Shown piece by piece: positions 1-11,042 of a stretch of 64,000 nt of DNA. Each line of letters opens with the position of its first letter. Position 1 is the stretch's first letter. A program made the position numbers and the translations under genes. The notes beneath the pieces are model-generated. The model worked only from the letters and a program-made list of their open reading frames with translations. It searched no databases and was not told the origin of the DNA. The stretch covers positions 163,927,348 to 163,991,347 of the forward strand of contig OW386289.2 in NCBI GenBank assembly GCA_936432065.2. The letters are read 5' to 3'. The DNA comes from Rutpela maculata (lineage: Eukaryota > Arthropoda > Insecta > Coleoptera > Cerambycidae).

Positions 1-390
1 TACTAACACAATGATATGAGATTTTTTTCTCTATGAGTGACAGTTTTAAAAGTGTGCCGCTCAAATACTCTTCATTTTCATAACACACCACGACACATAT
101 TCCACAACCTCCAAATCCAAAGCTATCATTTGAAAAAATGCAGACAATACCAATTACCGTCTGACATTATAAGTGTCGGAGTTGGAAACCGAACCCAGTA
201 TATAATAGAGAGTGTGACCAAGTGAGATTTCATATTTGTGAAGAGTACAAAAGTATTATAAATGGAGCAACTCATTTTTATACATACAAAATGTGAAAGC
301 AAACCATTAAAAGCCAAATATGACAAATAATATTAAAGTTTTAAATTAAAATATAATTAACCATGATCCAACTTTAGTCAAGCTACCCTG
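1..390. other. No gene seen; left flank
   Basis: AT-rich sequence with only short chance reading frames on both strands. I see no splice-bounded coding signal, RNA gene or terminal repeat. The last bases run into the promoter of the next gene. Confidence 0.5.
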
Positions 391-417
391 TATAAAGAGA
401 TAAGAGATAAGTGATAA
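391..417 (+). promoter_or_regulatory. TATA box with triple GATA cluster
   Basis: TATAAA at 391-396 is followed at once by three GATA-factor sites: AGATAA at 398-403 and 405-410, TGATAA at 412-417. The start codon of the small membrane protein gene is 109 bases after the TATA box, so transcription probably starts near 420. GATA sites of the AGATAA type are typical of insect midgut and fat-body promoters; gut expression is inference. Confidence 0.55.
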
Positions 418-499
418 TGATTTGGGAATATTTTGAAGCCTCCAATAATATTATTTGCAATATTGTGTTTATATTGGTAACTATACACCTGATAAAAAC

Positions 500-3400
500 A
501 TGATCAACGTTGGTGTAGTTCTTATTACTATATTTTCTATAACTGTTTTTGCTGTATTTCTACAGCTATTAGCAGCAATACTGGCAAGAAGGAAGATCCT
601 GAGAATGATCGATGAAGGTAAGATTACATTATATTTTTTTTCTATTTTAGGTCTTTAGCTGCTAAGGTTATTTTGTAGTGTTTGTTTAACAATCAATCGT
701 AATTTTCAAATGGACAAACTCTCCTAGAATGTTAATGTAAATATGGCAAAAATAAATAATTAAATTGAGAGTAAATAGTGATATGTTGAAAAGTATTGAT
801 ACAAAATAACCTTTGAGGCTGAAATTTTTTTTTATCTAAAATTTCGGAAAATAATAGTTGTACATGAAAATAATGTTTATCAGGGATGTTTATAATATAC
901 TCAAGAGCGAATCGGACCCACGACAAAAATACCTAATATTCTGCCAGTTAGAATTTCACAAATAAATAATATATACTTTGTAAGCAAGGAAAGTTTTTCC
1001 ACTAAAAATTTATTGAAAATGCAAAAATGACAACCCAATATCTTCTAGGTCGAACAAGTATTTAAATGACATAAAAATTGCGTAAATGGTACTTAAAAAA
1101 AAACAATTTTAAAAATGATTTAAATATGTAAACAGAAATTCATAAAGATAAAAGACGTGTTAAATTATCTTTTTTTTTATCTTAAAGCTGAAGTGTAATC
1201 AGTATTTAATTCTCTGTCTTTAATTATCTATGACTTGTTACTAAATAATAATGAACAAGTATAATAAAACCATCAAAAAAGAAACACAAAACACCTAACT
1301 GACTACCTGCTCGAAACACAGGCATACTTGCCTCTTGTGCAAAAGTCTCACTTTCATTTCCTACATTGGCATGGATATTTTTACAAGAATACTTATCGGT
1401 CATTCATTCTTCGGTGCTCGCAGCAATAGATTTACTGCCAAATAACCAACAGACCATCATCCATTCTGAGCTAGAGATCCACCATATCGATATATACATT
1501 TATCAATATTTTTTGCTGATATGTGTAAGAAAACAAATTAAAAATTAAATTAAAACATCATTTTCTTTTTTAATTTATAAACGTTTCTCTGGATGAAAAT
1601 GTTGCTCGTGGTATTTAAGATTTGTCCAACATCTCTACCACAGAGATACGGTAATATCGTACAATTTACAATTCGCAGATTCCTTTTCATTTATTAACCT
1701 TGAATCCTTTACATAGTTCCACAACCAAACTAATTAATAACTTCTTTTTCACGAAGTCTTACCCACACCCACATGAACTAAACAATCCTCCATTTCAAAC
1801 TCTATTATTGACAAAAAAAAACAACTATTACCTCCGACCTTGCCGAACTAAGATTCGAACTGGATAAACGGCGCCTAATCACGTTCTGTTACAGAATGTG
1901 CTTGAGCTCACTGTGGTGCTGTGCTCAGTCAAAAATCTATAATTGCTTTTACCAATTTTAAAAAGCAAAATTAACTACACAGCCTGCAACTATTATATCA
2001 TATGCATCATCACGAGTACCCTTGTTTATACCAAACACAGTTAATCAATTGATGACATTGACGATTTGTCATCTATATTTATTATTCCAAAGGCATCTTA
2101 GCTTAACTAATCATATCTGGTATAAACAAGGCTAATAGTCATATATAGATAGTGGATTTTCTAGGTATTAAGTATTTACCTTGTTTAAGTATATAAATAG
2201 GTATACTAGGATAAAAGGTCTTAGACGAAAAACCCGGAAAAAAATTATCTGTAGTGTTTTGTGAAGATGCGTACAGATATATTTTATCTGTTAGAGTGCA
2301 ATACACAGATTACGTCTTTCACATACGTGATGTGAACCGGTACATACTAAGTCTATACTGGTTGAAGAAATTTGACGTATAACATGTTCGTATTATAATG
2401 TCCCTATCTTTTAAGACATCTTGCTTATAAATTAAGTTACGCTCGTAAAATTAACACAGGGTGATAATTGAAAGTGCAGGTAACTGAACTTGACTAATTT
2501 TACAACAAAACATGTAAATTTTTCGCTAAGTATCTGGAATAATATTGTAAATTCAACAATGTAGAATAAATTTATATTAAATTTGAAACAAGAGAATAAT
2601 GATGAATTGAACTGCCACTGCCATGCACTGATCACGATTACTATCCTTTTTTTATGGATTCAGTATAGCTCCAATGTTTCCTATTCACTTTAACATTCCT
2701 TTAAATTTTCTGGATTTATTAAAGTTTTCTGTGTTTCAGGTTACTATTTTATAGAAGTTGAAGTTCGTTGGAGAAGGAAAGAGCTTAGACCAATACATCC
2801 CAGCAATGTTGATTTCAGTGAGTTGTGTTCTTTTTAATTGAAACAAATTATGTATCAAAAACGAAAAACATTCAGGGTGTAATTAACGACCAGACAAATA
2901 AAAAACCTGTATAACTTTTTCCTCTAGGACATGTTAAAAAAACAATAATGTGAACAGTTAGCTATGAAAAGTTTGAGAATCCCCGTCTTCTGTATCTCAA
3001 TGAATGAATGTGATCTAGAATTTGTTAATAAAAGATTGTTTGAAATGACCTTTATGTGCATGAATATACTTTTTAATACGACATTTTAAGGACATACACA
3101 CTACTTTGAATGTCTCTGTCGCTGTCGCGAAGGACAGGCATGCATCCACCAATGCATAAGATATTCCTATCTTGACATAAGCAAAACAGAGTAAGATTTT
3201 TTAATTTACCACATTAAGTTTCTATTTGCCGAAAACACAATTTTGAAATCTCTAGTATTATTTTGTTCATTCTAATAAGAAAAATTTGAAGTACGACTCC
3301 CTATTATCTAATATCACAGACTGATATTTTTATGGGCAGTTTTTGCAACCTTTTTTATTTAAATAAAGTAGTGAACTATAGAGCTACAGCAATAGTGAAC

Positions 3401-4520
3401 TACAATCAGAGCAGAAATACTCTCAGCAATAAGTCAGAAGAATAATTTTATGGCACTCTACACATATCGTGTCGGCTTTATCCACCCAGCACTTTTCGTT
3501 GTACTCTGATACTCTGATACGGAACAGCAATATTGAGAGTCAAACACAATTAACATGACTACAGCAATATCACAATACCAATGTGAATACTAGCAGGGTT
3601 CAGACTTTATGTGGCTGAAAAAATTCCACAAAAAAAAATTTTTTCAATGACAATAATTAGTTATTATTTATGGTCTAAAATAACAGTGGGAGCTCGTAAG
3701 CAGTTTATTGTTTTCCATGTTGTGACACAAAATTCCCTGAGATTTCCATGATTTTTTTTTGTGGTTTTTAAAATTCCCTGGATATTCAAGGTTTTTCAGG
3801 TTTTCTATACGAGTAACCAACAACCAATATTCCAGAAGTCTCGACCAATTTTATTAAAATTACTTTTTATATTTCTTTTCTTCAATACTATGTATTTTAG
3901 ACTACGTTATTTCAGATTTTTTGTTTGTCTGGTAATGGGGGAATCCATTACCAGTTTTTTTTTATGACAAGAAACCAATTACACTATGTATATTGATATA
4001 ATCTCCACCAAAATAAGATTTTAAACATCAGCATCGAAAATACGAAAGTGTGGGATTAGAACTAAATACAAACCCTGTATAAGTAGGTACTTAAGGAGGA
4101 TTTTAAAAACAATAATGTAGTTTTCATGTAAAATATTTTCTAATCAAGATTACATATATACTTGTCACAAATTCTGTGAAGAGGTGTATTAAAATTGTAT
4201 GATTAATATATATCTGCGTATTTTAGAAATATGTATCCGCATGTAGATTATATCAATCTTTCTTAACGTAAGTTGATAATTGAAATTTACGTCTATCGAA
4301 ATTGACGTTTATATGATTGAGGAATGACTTTAATGATTTGTGTAATATTTACGTGAAACTGCTATCAACTGAATATTTATCATTCATGACAGTGAATATT
4401 AGGTAGATTATATTTGGAATATAAGACGCCCCAGCAAATCAACAATTTAAAAAATTAATGTTTTTAGGTACAGGAGTCCCGAGACTGATAACACCGGTCG
4501 CTACTACAAGTCTTTACTAG
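500..4520 (+). CDS. Small single-pass membrane protein, three exons
   Basis: Predicted join: 500-617, 2740-2817, 4468-4520, giving 82 residues. Exon 1 starts at an ATG and codes a membrane segment of about 23 residues (VGVVLITIFSITVFAVFLQL) followed by a basic stretch (ARRKILRM) and IDEG. It ends in phase 1 at GTAAGA. Exon 2 (acceptor TTTCAG, donor GTGAGT) adds a charged segment containing RWRRKE. Exon 3 (acceptor TTTTAG) ends at TAG, and AATAAA lies at 4580-4585. All junctions are phase 1. The first exon ends like those of the downstream multi-promoter gene (TM, basic stretch, [LI][VI][ED][KE]G, phase 1), so the two are probably paralogues, but this one has no PPxY motif. The family is not recognised. 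Positive charge after the TM predicts a cytosolic C-terminus. The exon model is strong on splice signals but unproven by transcripts. Confidence 0.6.
1830..1930 (-). repeat. tRNA-derived SINE-like fragment in intron
   Basis: On the minus strand a B-box-like GTTCGAATCTTAG lies near 1846-1861, with A-box-like sequence near the other end. The same arrangement, with shared stretches such as cggcgcctaatcacg versus gcggtgtctagtcacg, is found near 60090-60110. This points to an old tRNA-derived short repeat within the first intron. Confidence 0.35.
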
Positions 4521-4579
4521 GAAAAGTTAATGTGAGCTGATGATTCATAATGATGACTGTTAATAATCATGAAGAAAGT

Positions 4580-4585
4580 AATAAA
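4580..4585 (+). terminator. Poly(A) signal of the first small membrane gene
   Basis: AATAAA lies 60 bases after the predicted TAG stop at 4518-4520. It supports the three-exon model ending here rather than splicing on to distant exons. Confidence 0.5.
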
Positions 4586-4599
4586 CGATTAATCACAAA

Positions 4600-5200
4600 T
4601 TATGACATTTATTTATTTATAAAAAATCTCAAGTGTCTCTTCTGAACAGTACGAAATTAACTTACTTATTTTTCATCTTCTAAATACAAGTTATAAGCAG
4701 TTACTGTCAAATAAGATCGATCTATTAAATGCATTTTTAAGACAGTATTTTGTAGATCGCATATCCTCTCAGTTGAAAAGTTCTTAACGAGGAACGAATC
4801 AATAGTGCCTGTACAGATTTTCGATAACTTGAATCGTTTGCGATTTATGACTAAGTAATATTACTATTGTCGAATAAAACTTAATTTTTTGTTCTTTGGC
4901 ATATCTTTAGTCTCTCTACCTAGCCACTCTGGCAAGAAAGGAAGTAAAATAGTCGAATTTTTGCACAGAGAAGCTGCGGTAACGAATTTTATACGACCAG
5001 GACCAGAATCAGCACTTGGCATATCTTGCAAGAACTGCCAAAACAACTATCTATGCCTGGGCTAAGAGAAAAATACTCTAGTACCACACAATTATTCATT
5101 CAAGGCCGGTTTATCTATACAGGGTGACACTAATGACTTCATGCAACATGCAAATATGAATTAGTAAGTGTTTAAATTTTATACTTTTCTATTATTCATT
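4600..5200. other. Intergenic, nothing firm
   Basis: A 60-codon frame on the minus strand (4864-5046) is not recognised and lacks splice or start context. No repeat ends are apparent. Confidence 0.35.
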
Positions 5201-6665
5201 TTTACATTTCTTATAAGCTATAATCTACAATTTATTTCAATATGTATTAGCTATTGCACCTAATCTTTTTTTTGCGTATCTGTATCTGTGTATGTATATC
5301 TTCATCCAGTTGGATGTATAACTTATGGCAATAAAGGATTGACTGATTGATTGAAATAAAATTATTTTTATTTTTTTCGTTTTAGTACACCTAAATAATA
5401 AAAAGTTTGTTTTTAAAAAAGGTTTTTTTACATTTAATTTAATTTAAAAATTTTTAGCTATGCCTTAATAAGTTTTATATATTCATTGCATTGTTCCTAT
5501 CTGATATAAAACTTATGTTTAAACCGGACCCTTCACCATTTCTTAGAATGCAACGTATAAGCGAATACACTATACGATCAAATTATAGTGTTCAAACTAA
5601 AAAAATTTTGTCCGCCATCTTGGGGCGTCCGCCATATTGAATTTAGTGACGTCATTTTATTTTCGTATTCTTCTCAGCAAACTCTTTCATTTGACACCCA
5701 TATCATGGGGGTGAATAAAAAATAACTGGTCCGCCATCTTTGGGAGTCCGCCATATTGGATTTAACCATGCATTGTCATCCAAACTAAACGTGTAGGCAA
5801 AACTTCAGTTCAATCGGTTGGGGATAACTGTTTTAAAATTGACTTGCAAGATTTGAACTAAACAAACAAACTAACATACATATAAAGCAAGTTAAATAAA
5901 AGCTTGTAAAAAGGCTTGCTAATAAGTTTCCGAGATATAAGGGACTTTTTGTTTGGTTGTTAATGTCTGGCCTGGAGGGGGGGGTCCAGCGGCCTCTACA
6001 GGGTCTGGAGCCGACTTTCGGCTACCCTTAGATCAAATGCCAAGAAGTCAATAGAAAATTGGACTCGTTCCCAGTTCTTTGACTTCTGGGCCTCCTACAC
6101 AGGACAGCAAGCGAAGCTTCTTATCTCGGGGCTCTTCCCCAAAGAATTGGGATAGAGTCCAATTTTCTATTGACTTCTTGGGATATTGACAACCCTGACT
6201 GCAGGTTCTGCAGGGACGAAGAAGACAGTTCCATCCACGTCTTAACTTCCTGCCCTAGTCTTATGAACTTGAGGTACAAATACTTCGGCATTGGTTTTCC
6301 GGTACTAGAAGAAATAAGAAATGCCCCCATAGGAAGCATTTTGGCCTTTGGGTTAGAATCCGGCCTGAATGGGGGAATTCCTTAAATTCGTAACGAAAGC
6401 ACAATAAACCACAAGGCCTGAGTGCAACAACTCTTCGTTGCCCGGCTAAAAGAAGAAGAAGAAGAAGACGATTATAAGTTTTAATCTACAATTTATTTCA
6501 ATATTGTACCTAATCTTTTTTTTTGTGTATCTGTATCTGTCTATACTCTCATTCAGTTGGATGTATAACTTATGGCAATAAAGGATTGATTGACTGATTG
6601 ATTGAAAAGAGGTGTGCTAATAAGTTTCCGAGATGTAAGGATTTTTTGTTTGGTTGTTTATGTAT
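5200..6665 (+). repeat. Duplicated 3' ends of non-LTR elements with TTGA-type tail
   Basis: The block 5210-5355 (ending in the AATAAAGGATTGACTGATTG type of tail) recurs at 6470-6605. The block 5914-5965 recurs at 6607-6662. Between them lie a 'ccgccatattgg' repeat (5600-5760) and an RNase H fragment of another element. Tails made of TTGA/CTGA units after AATAAA are what retrotransposons of the R1/I type leave. The direct duplication probably reflects insertion of the RNase H element into a pre-existing copy, with flanking duplication. Confidence 0.5.
5966..6466 (+). pseudogene. 5'-truncated non-LTR retrotransposon, RNase H 3' end (copy 2)
   Basis: This is homologous to 28350-28892. It keeps the C-terminal zinc motif CRFCRDEEDSSIHVLTSC at 6200-6255, the 3' UTR with AATAAACC, and a terminal (GAA)n run at 6452-6467. 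The 5' part is lost. An internal segment is replaced by an inverted copy of 6040-6062 (see findings). It is not functional. Confidence 0.75.
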
Positions 6666-7179
6666 GTGATACTGAAATGAAAAGAAGGCAGTGTGGAGTC
6701 CTATTTGAACTTCTTACCGGGGCTGGAGCTCAGTAGCCAGTACCTCAGCAGGATTTCATATCAACGATGATCACATGACTGCCTGGTTTTGACGAGATCG
6801 GCTCTCTAGTCTCTAACTAGTCACATAAGTTAATGCTATTCTACTTCCATCATAAATTACACTATATTACAATAAACTGTTATAATTGTAAAGATAACAA
6901 GCAGGTCGTTAAATTATATCATTTGAAGGCGCCCATAATATAAGTTTATTAGTAATATATGATAGGAAATGATAATTGAGTTTTATTTCCTTTCGATTCT
7001 TCAATAAAATTAAAATATCCTCTACGCCCAATTATATCGACAAAAATATCTAGAATATTTGAGACTGACACTTCTAGACCAATTTCAACTAATTAATGGC
7101 CACAAATTAAAAAATCACTGCTAGGTGTGTCCCACTATATTAAAAGTTCGATTTTTTTATGGATACAACATTACAATAT

Positions 7180-7475
7180 ATGATCTCATGTCTACCAGCG
7201 AACTCAAATTAATAGTTCAGTTGACCGGTAAGTCTCTGATAAAAATAGATTAAATATGGAGTTTCCTATGGGTCTGGTATGTTTATTTATGTCATGCCTA
7301 CCAGCGAACTTAAACTAGAAGTTCAGTTGACTGGTGGGTCGCGGACAAAAATAGTTAAATATGGAGTTTCTCACGGTTCTGGCATATTTATTTATTTCAT
7401 ATCTATCAGTGAAGTTAATTTAGTAGTTCAGTTGACTAGTAGGTTTCGGTTAAAAATCGTTAAATATTTAAAGAA
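7180..7475 (+). repeat. Tandem repeat, three units of about 105 bp
   Basis: Three diverged units begin near 7188, 7293 and 7400. Each contains a version of 'taccagcgaact', 'agttcagttgac' and 'aaaaatagttaaatatgga'. They form a small local array, perhaps a piece of satellite. The frame at 7279-7497 simply runs through it. Confidence 0.7.
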
Positions 7476-7479
7476 AAAT

Positions 7480-8640
7480 GCACAAGTTCTTAATTGAAAT
7501 TGAACCTTATAATGCGAATGAATATTTTAATTATAGGAAATAAGTCACCATATCTGTAGATATACAAACATTATGCCATAGATAGTCTTAATTAGCCCCC
7601 ATGAATAATAGTAGTCAATCTGTCATTTGACCAATTTGACCCCATTTAATCTATAAATAATTCCTATAAGAGATTTACTTTTTTTAAACTATATTTATAC
7701 CAATATTAATTGATGTTTTCCACAACTGGAAATAACATCAAATTTCAAATGTATATGAAATACCCTGTTTATTTTCCATATTTTCATAGAGTGCCTCTCA
7801 TCAAATTCAGAGATATGATGTATGATACTTTTCATTCTGAAAACAATATACCTAGTAATTATAAAAAAATTGTAGATATTTTAACTGTAAATATTTTCTA
7901 TATGGGATAAAAAATAATTTCCGTATTTTGGTTTGGTAAGCATTGTTTTATGATTTATCATTACTATATTACTATAGATAACAGAACCCTACCTGTATAA
8001 CCGAGCGATACAGGTTTCAGTGAATTGACAACATTTTATAAAGATCTGTTGATAAGGATTTCAACTGTATAGAATATTTTTTATAGTATAACTAAATATT
8101 TCCTCTACATATATATTCTGTATTTGATCTGTACAGAGATTATAAAGTATTATCTTTATATACTTTCCCTATAGAATATATGATTTACATGTATAGCACA
8201 TAAAAAGTATCATTATATTATCGACAACTCATCAATATAGTTCCTGTAAATTTCCCCGATTAAGACATTTCCTGTTTTGGAGAATGTACTACTACTCCAT
8301 TAAATCTATATGTCATCTATACGAATGGCTATAGGTATTCTATACTAAACGGTTATTGAATACCGATACTTCTGCATTTATAGCAAATATAAAGTGTCAT
8401 TATATTATACACTAGATGACGCACCTGTACATCTGTACAGGTCATGTTCTAGTTCTAAAATATTCATTAGTTCTCTGTTCAGATTGAAGATCAGGGTAAA
8501 CTATTTTAGTTTTATTTCCAGAAGATAATACTGGTTCACTTTTGATATAACATTTTGCACAACAAAAATAACCACCATGACTTTTGATAGCTTTTGCAAA
8601 AGCCATGGCTGGACATATACTATGGTTTTCTATTTTGACA
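7480..8640. other. AT-rich intergenic, nothing firm
   Basis: No coding signal with splice context, no terminal repeats and no RNA gene could be supported here. Confidence 0.4.
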
Positions 8641-8689
8641 CGCTGAAGTCAAATTTGAACAAAAAAATTTTTTCTATCTAGTCAGTTTT

Positions 8690-8800
8690 TCCCTATCACA
8701 CCTCTGATTCCCTAAAAAGGGCAAAAAAGGTCATGTCCTAAGGTTCTAAACTAAGTTTTCTGAAGTATTTTGATGCGCTGAAACCAATTTCTATCGTGTC
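8690..8800. repeat. Interspersed repeat shared with 58440-58680
   Basis: The segment with 'ggcaaaaaaggtc', 'cctaaggttctaa' and 'gaagtattttgatgcgctgaaacc' is repeated near 58480-58560, and again inverted near 58615-58680. It is an unclassified transposon remnant. Confidence 0.5.
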
Positions 8801-8934
8801 AGTTTGCCTCTGTCTCTAGGAGATAAAAGGAGGGTGGTATTGTATTTTCTTCAGGAGTTTCATTGTCTGTAGAATAATCAGCAGTACACCTATGTAAACA
8901 TATCTAAAACAAGCGAGATCTGTTTAAAAGCACA

Positions 8935-9035
8935 GGGTCTGGTAACCGAGAGCGTTAAGCAACACAACTGCTGTCAAGTCTAGATCTGCGTAGGTTCGAG
9001 TTACGCCCGCCGCAATCAACAAGGTAGGTAATCAG
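8935..9035 (+). repeat. tRNA-like SINE head
   Basis: A-box-like TGGTAACCGAGAGCG is followed about 50 bases later by the B-box GGTTCGAGTTAC. The halves do not fold as a clean tRNA (stems mismatch, no matching acceptor), so I call a SINE or tRNA pseudogene rather than a tRNA. Confidence 0.4.
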
Positions 9036-9944
9036 AAGGTTTCATAAAATTAATTAGTACAGTGAAGATATTAAAAATATTGTATCTCATAAAGCTTTAA
9101 AAGAAATGCCTCTAAAGCAAATAAAATTATTTAATTTGCAACAGCCTGTATAGCATATACACAGTGTCAGAAAATGTTTCATTTGGGTTGGCAATGAGAG
9201 CAAGCGAGTGCGAAGCAGCTAGGCTATTTTTTTTTATCGTATAACACATCCTACTCGTGCCACCTGCTTTCCCCACCACATGTACGTGGGCAGCTCTGTC
9301 TGTGGGAAATGTAAAGAATTATTTGACTCGTTTTGAAAGTATAACGAGTTAAATAATTTTAGTTATTAAAGCACGTAATAATATTACCCATACTGAACAG
9401 AGCCAACTACATCCTTCCTTTGAATAAATGGTACTGAAATTTTTAATAGCAATGATGTACGTGTTTTCCTAATAGTGCGTCATTATTTGCCCCTCTACTA
9501 GAGCACTAGTACACGCCTTTATTGTAGGCGGTCTGTCAAGCCGTTGAAACTATGCCTGCCACCCAAACCCAAAATCTTCCGATACTGTATAGTCGGCCTG
9601 TATGTTGCGATAGCGAATCGATAAACATAAACTTTATTATGTACCGTCACTGCACCAAAAGAATATAGGTTATATACAATCTGGTTATATGGGTAGATCC
9701 GCCATTTTTTCAAGATGGTGGACAGGCCGAATCGGCGATAACTTTGTATGGGTCGTTTAGGAAGATGACTGCAACAATCCCATAAAAAAAATTACTATGA
9801 ATTTTGTAGTCAAAAACATAACTAGTTTACCTGCACTCTAGTTTCAAAAGGTAACTTAAAATAAACATAAAAAATTTAAAACAAAAAGAGTCATCTTAGT
9901 AAAATACTAAATAGAGAAAATTTTCTTCCTTAAAAAGTTCGAAA

Positions 9945-10270
9945 CTGTAAAACTGAAGTTCACAGTTCAGTTTTACAGTTTCTGTGAGGTCGGCGTATTA
10001 TTTATTTAAACAATTTAATTTTTCAGACCGTGTTTTCCGTCAGCTTTCTTTGAATATCTCGAAATAACAATTGGAATGAATTATAGTTTATGTACTTTTA
10101 TCGTACAACTCAAAACAAACGTTTTCCTTCTTTTTATTGTTTTCCGTAGGACTTATAGATTTCGAGATATTCAAAGAAAACCGATGGAAAACACGGTTAA
10201 AAAAAATAAATTGTTTAAATAAACAATATGCCGACCTCGCAGAAACTGCAAAACTGAGCTGTGAACTTAA
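9945..10270. repeat. Fold-back element, about 110-bp arms
   Basis: The left arm (about 9958-10068) and right arm (about 10159-10268) are reverse complements with few mismatches. Both carry 'aatatctcgaaat', 'ccgtgttttcc' and 'gtttaaat' in opposite orientation. A second small hairpin (ctgtaaaactgaa / ttcagttttacag) sits at the left end. It is a MITE or fold-back, with no target duplication recognised. Confidence 0.7.
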
Positions 10271-10589
10271 GTTGACCCCCTGAATACGTTAAAACAGAAA
10301 AACTACCCTGATCAGGCAATTCACATTAAAATCCTAATTTGACACCACTATTAATAATTACCCCGTATTATATTTACTTTATTCACGTTATTCAAGTGAG
10401 TAATGACTCACCTAGAATTTCCAGAATGAACTGATTTAACAAGTAAACTCCGACAAAAATTAGATTACACCACTTGTGTATAGTAGGTGCATGGGAGTGT
10501 CATATAGGTACTATATATTACAAGAAGGCTAGATATAATGATCCGAGATATTAGTCCAAGTCAAGCACCTTTAACAAGTGCACCAGAAG

Positions 10590-10867
10590 ATCAATCTCTT
10601 TCAATTATATACAGAGGAAAGTCAGTCACTTGTAAAGAAAAGTAATTATATATTGGTGGTTTATTCAAATTTAATTGGCAACCAGACAACAGATACAGAT
10701 AAAGAATATATCCTACATTTTATTTGAAAAAATACATCATCGCAAGCCAAAATATAGATAAGATGTTAATCATATCAGCATTGTAATTAAAGGTTTATCT
10801 AACGTGGATAACAGCATCAGCATAATATATGGGCATTTAGTACCTGGTAAATTTCACTTGTAGCAAA
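10590..10867 (+). promoter_or_regulatory. Promoter of alternative first exon 1
   Basis: GATA sites are AGATAA at 10756-10761 and TTATCT at 10795-10800, with a weaker GGATAA at 10806-10811. A TATA-like AATATATG (near 10824-10830) precedes the block GGGCATTTAGTACCTGG (10831-10847) shared by all four promoters. Initiator-like TCACTT at 10854-10859 lies about 30 bases after the TATA box, predicting a 5' leader of only about 12 nt. The upstream 260 bases align with the other three promoters. Confidence 0.65.
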
Positions 10868-11042
10868 ATGTCATTAAATATGACTATAACATCATTAAGT
10901 TCAAGTCCAACCAGTGACGATGGAGAGGTTTATTTTACGATTGCTTACATTCTCCTAACGATTGTCGTCGTAGCACAAGTGTTCTATATTAGCTTTGTAG
11001 TATACTCATATCAGTCAATAAAGAATAAGTTGGTGGAAAAAG
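10868..11042 (+). CDS. Alternative first exon 1 (TM module)
   Basis: ATG at 10868 follows the conserved AGCAAA. The exon codes 58 residues plus one base. The N-terminus is Ser/Thr-rich and acidic (TSDDGE), the TM runs over about FTIAYILLTIVVVAQVFYIS, and the cytosolic end is SIKNKLVEKG. The donor is GTAAAA, phase 1. It has the longest N-terminus of the four. The intronic bases after the donor also align with the other copies, showing that the duplication carried exon plus flank. Confidence 0.65.

Noticed and set aside
455..658. Longer N-terminus for the first small membrane protein
   Set aside because: The extension begins at TTG, not ATG; the first ATG in frame is at 500, and the frame past 617 is intron.
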